Assembly (NCBI GenBank): GCA_002179805.1
Contig: NAVB01000008.1
Location: 58,987-122,986, forward strand
Source: Acanthamoeba lenticulata
Taxonomy: Eukaryota; Discosea; Longamoebia; Acanthamoebidae
Reading direction: 5' to 3'
DNA: 64,000 nucleotides
Numbering within the stretch: the first letter of the stretch is position 1; each line of letters starts with the position of its first letter. The notes under the pieces were generated by a model. That model was not told the origin of the DNA, did not search any database, and saw only the letters and a program-made list of their open reading frames with translations. Position numbers and translations under genes: made by a program. Below are positions 57,201 through 64,000 of the stretch, piece after piece.

Positions 57201-60200
57201 AGCGCTGAGGACAAGGCCAAGCTTGCCCAGGTGACCCGCTGGCTCGTGGCGATGCGGGAGTTCCGTAGACGCGAGCGCAGCTTCTCGGCCTTCCGACAAT
57301 CCGCGGGCGAATCCGCGCTCCACTTCTTCGTCAAACAGGGCAAGCTTGACCTGGTACGTCGAGATTCAATTTGCGTCCTATATGATTGAGCAATAGGCTT
57401 GTTCCAACTCCCCTTCCCTCTTGTGTGTCTATGTAACTCAGGTGCGGGAGGTGATTGGTCGCTTGAGCGATCCTCGCGACATCAACACGCCCACCGCAGT
57501 TTCTGGTACCTCGCCAGGACACCAGAAGATCATGACTCGTCCAGAATCGCCTGACACGTGGTTCGTCATGACCCACACAGGGGATACGGCGCTCCTGCTG
57601 GCCTGCAGCAGACAGGACACGCGCATGATGGAGCTGTTGCTCAAGCATGGTGCAGACGTCAACATCGCCAACGCACAGAACCGGACTCCTCTGCATACCG
57701 TGCTTTTGAATAGCGGGTACGTTCACCTCAATTTTTGACATCAACAGGTGCTGTAAGAGATTGATGTTGGTGACATGCACGTGTGCAGTGACCCCATAGC
57801 GAGCGTCTCGCTGCTGTGTGATGTGGAAGGGATCCTAGTCGACGTTCCTGACGCCTCTGGTTCAACGCCTCTCTCACTCGCCGCCCGGAATGGAGCGGTC
57901 ATGAGTTCACTGTGTCTGCTCAATCACGGCGCCAATATTGACGCTGCCGACAAGCTCGTTCGTTGTCACCACCACACCAGAGCATGCACTTGAGGTCTGG
58001 GCTAATGTTCCTCCTCATCTATTTCTGTTGTGGACCTACAGGGCAACACCCCGTTGGTGATGGCCCTGGTGGCGTCTCATGTCACCTACGGTGCGCTGCT
58101 CATGCAGAAGGGAGCGAGTCTCAACGCCAAGGTCACCGAGAACACCACTGAGCAAAAATGGGGTATGTGTAACCCTGCATTTTGCACCAGACGTGTCTGT
58201 TTATTGGTTGTGCTCACCGCTCCACTCCACGCTACGCCACATAACAACTCAATCTCTCGCTCTCTCTTGTGTGTATGTGGACAGTCCCCTCGAAGCGGAG
58301 GATGCAGACCATTCAGAAGCAGAAATCGACCACCTTGTTCGACTTTGCCGCCTCACGCAACTACGAGGGCCTGTGCTTTCTGATGCTCGATATTGGCATG
58401 GAGGGTTCGCAGCTGTTTGCTGCCTTCCAACACCTGCTACAGACGAGCAAGTACACGCTCGCCCAGGTGCTCATCAAGAAGTACTCTGCCAGCGAGGTAC
58501 GTGCACAGCAACCCCACACAGCAACTCGGCCTCAGATGTGCTGCCATTCTACATTTAGGAGAGACGAGCTGAGCTCAGAAAACTTGACTTGAACGCGCTC
58601 GTCGGAGTCATAAGCGGCCTTCAAGTGTCTGATTATGACGAGCGCTATCGTGAATGGTGGCCCGAGTTGATCGATCGCCTGCTCGAGCTGCAGCCGACCG
58701 ACGCTGACGCCGCCGCATCGGCCCGCCTCGTACCCAACACCAGCAGCAATGCCAAGCTGCCCACTCTGCTCGCCGCAGAGGCCAACCACCCACGAGTGCT
58801 CCGCTACCTTAGCCAACGGGGCCTCGACTTTACCGTGCCCGGCAAAGGTGCTTGCTACCCCTAACCCCAAACAGGTTTTGTCGTTTCGATTGAATTTAAA
58901 GCGTGGCTTTTTGGGTAAAACAGATGGCGAGACGCTCCTGCACATTGCCGCGAGAAAGAACTTGCTGCAGGTGATCACTGCAGTGATCGGTGAGACGGCA
59001 ACCACGGTGACCAACGCGGCGATGGAGGTTGAGGAGACCAAGGAGGCAGCGCAGCAGAAACAAGAGGCAGAGTTGAATGCCCAGAACCGGAAACGGCTGG
59101 CGGCGATCATCAACGCACGCAACAACGAGCAGCAGACCGCGCTTATTCGAGCCACGCACACGCACTCGTTTGCGTCCTACAGGAACGACAAGCTCCTGCG
59201 GGCCCTCCTCACGATTCAGGGCATTGATATCGACGCAAAAGACGCCAAGGGCAATACTGGTGCCGACCTCACAACCACCACCACCGCTATTCAACCTTGC
59301 TTACTGACCTTTCGCCCTGGTGGTCATCAGCGTTGTTCTATGCGGTGAAGACGTCTGCCGATACGTGTGTCGAGGTTCTGCTGGCCCATGGCGCCTCGCC
59401 CAATATTTCGGTACGCTGTCACAACAATCATGAAGACTTGTCGACTGCTCAGCCCACTGGTCTCACAATGTTTCGTCCACGCCACAGTGCGAGCGGGGAG
59501 AGACGGCAGTGTTTGTCGCTGCGAGGAACAACAGCTTTGCGATCATGCAAGCCCTGCTTGCCAAGGGCGCCGACCCGCACTCGATCAATTCCAACGGCGA
59601 GCGACTGCTTGCCCTCTGCCAGCCTCTCGCAGCCGCAAGCCTCTATCAATTTGTGCGCTCGGCTTCTGCGACCGCTGCCGCGGCCACGCTCGAGGACCTG
59701 TTCCCCGAATTCAAGCTGCGCGAGGGCGAGACCAAGGAAGCGGTGATAGCCCAGCTGGTGGGCCTGGTTGAGCTGCTCAACGAAGGTCTACAGCTCTACC
59801 CGGACCGCCGGCAGCTCCTGGAGGAGCTGAAGCAGCTCGTCACGGTCCACCTCACGAGCGAGGCCAAGCTGCCAGACAGTAGGCTCCCACAAGCTACGAA
59901 GCAGCTCTCATTCTCGAGCCTCTCGCCAGAGGAGCTTGCCGCGCTCAAGAAGAAGCGCAAGAACGAGCCTCAGGCCGACGGTGATGAGGACGATAACGAG
60001 GACGAGGCCGACGAGGATGGCGTTGTGGGCAAGAAGGCCAAGGTGGCCACGGGAGAAGACACTTCCGAGAAAGACAAAGCAGAGGACGAGGAAGAAGAAG
60101 AGGTCATCGAGGAGCCCGATATCGGTACGTCCTGCTTCTCTCTCTCTCTCTCTTGCAGCGGGCATATGCCGAGTCATGTGTTTGAGGCCCTGATAAATGT

Positions 60201-62541
60201 ACTTGTGTGTGTGCTGGGGTGAGCAGAGATTGGCGACGACATTGAGCAGATTCCGTTCCCGCCGCCCAAGAAGTGGACGATCAAGCTGGCCCAGCGATTT
60301 GTGGACGACGAGTTCAAGCGTCGATATCGCGCGGAGGCCAGTCGCGTCTATCTCCTGTGGGGCGCTGATGGCCAGAATGGTGATGAAGAACAAGAACAAG
60401 AACAAGAAGAAGAAGAAGAAGAAGCTGAAGAAGCAGAAGAAGCAAAGATGCAAGAAGAGAAGAGCCAGGCCAATGGCAATGACGCTGATGTCGGTTACCT
60501 GTACGACGCCAAGCTCAACCTGTGCGACATCTCGTACGGCACGTATGGCCACAACAAGTACTACATCATCCAGGCCTTCGGCAACCGAGCGCGGCCAGAC
60601 GTCTTCTATCTCTGGTGCGTGTGTCTACAGACAGCAATGCGGGAAGTATGGCTTGGAAGCTGGGGTCTTATGAGTGATCACACTTCTGCACGCAGGACAC
60701 GGTGGGCACGAGTGGGCTCCTATGGCTTTGAGTCACAGTTTCAGACCTTCGGAACCAAGGAGGAGGCCATCAAAGCCTTTGAACAGAAGTTCCGGGACAA
60801 GACCAAGGTGCTGATTATTACACTTGTCAGGCATATGCACACACGCACTCAGCTCCTTTGTACACGTTGGCGCGCAGAACAACTGGAGGGAACGAGCCAA
60901 CTTCCAGCAGGCGCATGACCGCTACTTCTACATTCCTGCCACGCATGAGATCGAGGACGATGCTGCGCAAAAGGCCGCTGATGAGGGCGACGACGGTGGT
61001 GAAAAGGACATGGACCCCACATGCAACCTGCCTGGGTCGGTGCAGTCGCTCCTGCGGCTTATCAGCAACCGCAAGGAGTTCATGCACACCTATGCCGCCT
61101 ATGGCCTACGAACCGCTGGTAAAACAAAACCACCACCTCGCTGGGCACTGGCGCGCAGGAACTCTCATGACTCATTAAGACCCGGTCTCTCTGGTGTTGT
61201 CGTGTGCGCGCGTGACACTCACCAATATCAGGATTGGGGTCGCTCACCAGTGGCCAGATCCGCAACGGCTTCAAGTTGTTGAAGATCATCTCTGGCATCA
61301 TCACCTTCATTACGAAGATGAACAGCAAGAGTAAACCGGTGCCCTCACGTTTCAAGTGCGTTTGTCACCACACCTGTTCATTGTTCCTCCTCCATGTTAT
61401 GATTAATAAGGGGTGTGTGCTGCAGGTCGGCATTGGTCGAACTCTCCAACAAGTACTACAGCATCATTCCGTACAACTTTGGACGCCAGCTGCCCGACGT
61501 CATCTCGCAGACCAGTCAAGTGTCAGAGCAGATGCGCATACTCGAGTCGTTGGCAGACATCGACATGGGCGTGCAGATCCTGTCCGAGGCGGAACAAGGC
61601 GTGGCAGATGAGGGCCATGTCCTGGAGAAGCTCTACGCGGCGCTCCACACGCAGCTGACGCCAGTCAACAAGACCTCGGACGAGTGGCTGGTCATAAACG
61701 AGTTCATGGCCACGTCAGGCCTCAGCGTGCTGGACGCCTTCACAGTTGAGCGTGAAGGCGAGGCCATGCGCTTCCGCCCCTTCTCGCACCTTCCCAACCG
61801 CATGCTCCTTGCCCATGGCACGCGCCTTGCCAACACGGTATGCCCATCTAACCTCTTGTCGTAATACAAGTGAAAACACTCACACATCAGCACCTTATCC
61901 AGATGGGTATCCTGCGCCAGGGCCTACGTGTTGCACCTCCCGAAGCTCCGCACAACGGCTACATGTTTGGCAAAGGAAGTACGCAATAAGCTTCATCTTC
62001 TTATGTTTTGTTGGAGATGGTTTCAGACTAACTGTGCTTTTTTTGCCACGCTTACAACGCTCCAGTCTATTTTGCTGACATTGCAGAGAAGAGGTACATT
62101 TTCCTGATCTCAACCTATTCAGCAGGAAGTTTTTTAACACTTGTGTATATGTAGCATGGGGTATTGTGGCCTGGGCACAGGCGAGGTGGGCGTCTTTCTG
62201 CTGTGCGAGGTGGCCCTAGGCAACCAATACCACTGCTACGATGCCACCTACATTGAGGTTCTTCCACGTGGCAAGCACTCTACTCTTGGCTGTGGGCGCA
62301 CTGTCCCTTCTCCTTCTGCCTCAATCTACACGTACATCGCCACCCAACAATCCATTGTGGTGAATGTGTGGTTAACAGGATCCTGTTGTGTAGTGATGAA
62401 GGTGTAAAGATTCCACTCGGGCGAGAGAACGCAGAGGTTGATGAGGGTTCAACAAGGAGAAGACTGAATTACAATGAACACATTGTGTACAATGAAGGGC
62501 AAGTGCACATACGCTATATTCTCAAGGTGCGCCGTGGGTGA
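54220..62541 (+). CDS. Poly(ADP-ribose) polymerase with ankyrin repeats and WGR domain
   Basis: About 25 exons form one gene. The N-terminus is Lys/Ser-rich with nuclear-signal-like runs (residues 1-100). About 12-15 ankyrin repeats follow from 55200 to 59640 ([76 protein letters not shown]). An acidic linker precedes the WGR domain (YYIIQAF, then RWARVGSYG and NNWRERANF). The PARP regulatory domain ([20 protein letters not shown]) and the catalytic core follow: [41 protein letters not shown]. In the last exon is [19 protein letters not shown]. The H-Y-E triad is complete, so poly(ADP-ribosyl)ation is expected. The layout resembles nematode PME-5. The WGR signature reads W-A-R. It uses NAD+ and should act in the nucleus, probably in DNA-damage response. 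Stop at 62539-62541. Confidence 0.88.
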
Positions 62542-62819
62542 AGTGTGCCGGAGAGACCAAACATTTGTAATTCTTTTCCTTGTGCATCCACTCTGCCAAA
62601 TACCAAAGGGAAATAAAAAAGTGCTGTTAAGAAAGCAAGCTTGAAGAAAAGTTTGTCATGTGTATGGCAGGGAGGGTCCATTTCCTCCAGTGCTGCTGTC
62701 ACCAATTTGATGCAGCAAGTTCCACCTACGGTCAGGGAAAGCATGAGCTGTTTGTGATTGGTGCTGGTGCAGCCCTTCCCCTTTGAAGAAGAAGAAGTAG
62801 CAGTCCCTCTCCTCTTCCC

Positions 62820-63629
62820 TCTCTTCAACTGGCTTCAAAAACTCATCAGGGCGATGCGCGCGTGGCAATTATGCGCGTTATGGAATGTGCTGCACAGAGA
62901 TGTGAAGGCGGCCAACATCCTCCTCAACGAGAAGGGCGACGTGAAGATCGCCGGTCCGCTGTCATCACCCCCCCCCCCCAATCTCTGAAAACACACGCGC
63001 GATGCTGACGCCTCCTCGCTCTGCTTTTCCCCCCAAACCAATCGCAAAGACTTTGGGGTGTCGCAGCAGCTGACGGGCACCATCGGGGGAGGCGACACAT
63101 TGACCGGGACGCCCCTCTGGATGGGTGCGTCTCCCCCCCTTGGGGTCTTGGGGGAGCGGGGGGTCTCACCGGAGACAGGCGCCACGACAGCACTGGAGAG
63201 GGTGCAGTGACGGATCTCGGTGGAGCTGGTGACGTGGTCGTACATCTGGAGCTTGGGCATCACCGCCATCGAGTGCGCCGACGGGTGGCTGCCACACGCC
63301 GACCTGAAGTCCTGCGGGCCATGATGGGCATCCCCGTGCGCCCGCCGCCCACGCTGGCCGACCCGCGCAAGTGGTACAAAGACTTCAACTCCTTCGTCGC
63401 GCCGGCACTCATCAAAGATCCCGCCAAGTGGTCCGCCTCTCTATCCGCAGGAGCATCGCATTCCCCTCCTCCAATCCTCCAGCCATGCATGGTTGCATGG
63501 TAACATGTGCAGGGCATTTCGCGCATACCATTGGTGATGGAGCTGCTCCAGCACCTGTTCATCCTACACAATGCTCACAATGTGGAGCCCCTCAAAGATC
63601 TCCTAGCTGCTTCGCCCAAAGGTGTCTGA
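62820..63629 (+). pseudogene. Decayed STE20/MST-type protein kinase fragment
   Basis: Pieces of a STE20-group catalytic domain run in order: LHRDVKAANILLNEKGDVKI, then DFGVSQQLTGTIG and TLTGTPLWM after a C-rich intron. SLGITAIECADG, PHADLKS, LRAMMGIPVRPPPTL, FNSFVAPALIKDP and a tail ELLQHLFILHNAHNVEPL follow. The Gly loop and Lys of the N-lobe are absent upstream. The APE region is unrecognisable, the VDIWSLG motif reads SYIWSLG, and the frame shifts between PHADLKS and LRAMMGIP with no room for an intron. It is best read as a pseudogene or fossil of a duplicated kinase. Sequencing error could explain one shift but not all the losses. The end at 63629 is the TGA after AASPKGV. Confidence 0.65.
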
Positions 63630-64000
63630 GTACATCCCCCCTCCCAGGTCCTGCCTCTCCCCCATGAACATGCCCTGCACCTCATATGCACACATGAGGG
63701 GTGTAATGCATAAACAATTTGAAGCAGCAGTTCTTGTTGGACTTTCTGCAGCATAGCCAGCAGATCATAGTCACTTGAACTTGACTGAACAAACCTATGT
63801 GCTGGTAATCATTTTGATATATAACATATTTATATTGATCAAAAAATAAAACCAATACATTGTATCTAATATTATCCATAATAGTAGTAGGTTATCTTGA
63901 AACACCAACCATGATAATGATGACTTTTCGGTTGTGACCAATGAAAGCCAGAGAGCTCATCATCTGTTTTCAGAAAGGCTACATGTAGGTGATCATCATT
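63630..64000. other. AT-rich flank at the window end, nothing recognised
   Basis: After the kinase fragment the sequence becomes AT-rich (63800-63890) with no reading frame over about 65 residues on either strand and no recognisable repeat or RNA gene. Confidence 0.4.

Overview
The window is nuclear DNA of a free-living amoebozoan, most like Acanthamoeba. The evidence is GC-rich coding sequence, AT-rich gaps between genes, closely packed genes on both strands, and many short GT-AG introns (mostly 50-150 nt, with donors such as GTACGT or GTGCGT). The gene content also fits: a 34-kDa amoebal-type actin bundler, GCPW ankyrin-like repeats, F-box/RCC1 and Sel1 proteins, and long RUN/FYVE and ArfGAP trafficking proteins. 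I saw no bacterial operon, CRISPR array, tRNA, rRNA or intact transposon. Gene spans below run from start codon to stop codon and include introns. Exon joins were made by eye from splice sites and frame continuity.

Layout. 1-13 kb: 3' part of a histidine phosphatase (+), phosphomevalonate kinase (+), Sel1-repeat protein (+), then five minus-strand genes: secreted MRH-like protein, F-box/leucine-rich-repeat protein, His-rich ZIP metal transporter, HD-domain hydrolase and a secreted protein of unknown function. 13.7-17 kb: F-box/RCC1 protein (+) and a low-complexity protein (+). 17.5-24.8 kb: one large minus-strand gene joining a NAK-family (AAK1-like) kinase, a repeat-rich linker, an ANTH-like domain, a charged coiled coil, an ArfGAP zinc finger and a C-terminal NPF motif. 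25.4-34.9 kb: KCTD-type BTB protein (-), RRM plus Gly/Tyr-rich RNA-binding protein (+), Zn2Cys6-PAS transcription factor (+), KxNG nucleotidyltransferase resembling an RNA ligase (+), and a GCPW-repeat protein (+).

34.9-45.6 kb: a nicotinamidase/isochorismatase-like gene (-) that lacks its catalytic cysteine lies head-to-head with a single-module polyketide synthase of about 3,086 residues (+). The synthase is ordered adenylation-ACP-KS-AT-DH-KR-ACP-thioesterase, and its thioesterase carries Cys in place of Ser as nucleophile. 45.7-64 kb: universal stress protein (+), actin-bundling protein (+), a small unknown protein (-), RUN-coiled-coil-FYVE tether (-), ankyrin-WGR poly(ADP-ribose) polymerase (+), and a decayed STE20-type kinase fragment (+).

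The genes do not form one pathway. Three themes stand out: endosome and clathrin traffic (the kinase-ANTH-ArfGAP protein, the RUN-FYVE protein, possibly the MRH protein), secondary metabolism (the PKS and perhaps its divergent hydrolase-like partner), and NAD/DNA-damage biology (the PARP). The most unusual items are the kinase-ANTH-ArfGAP fusion and the PKS with a cysteine thioesterase.
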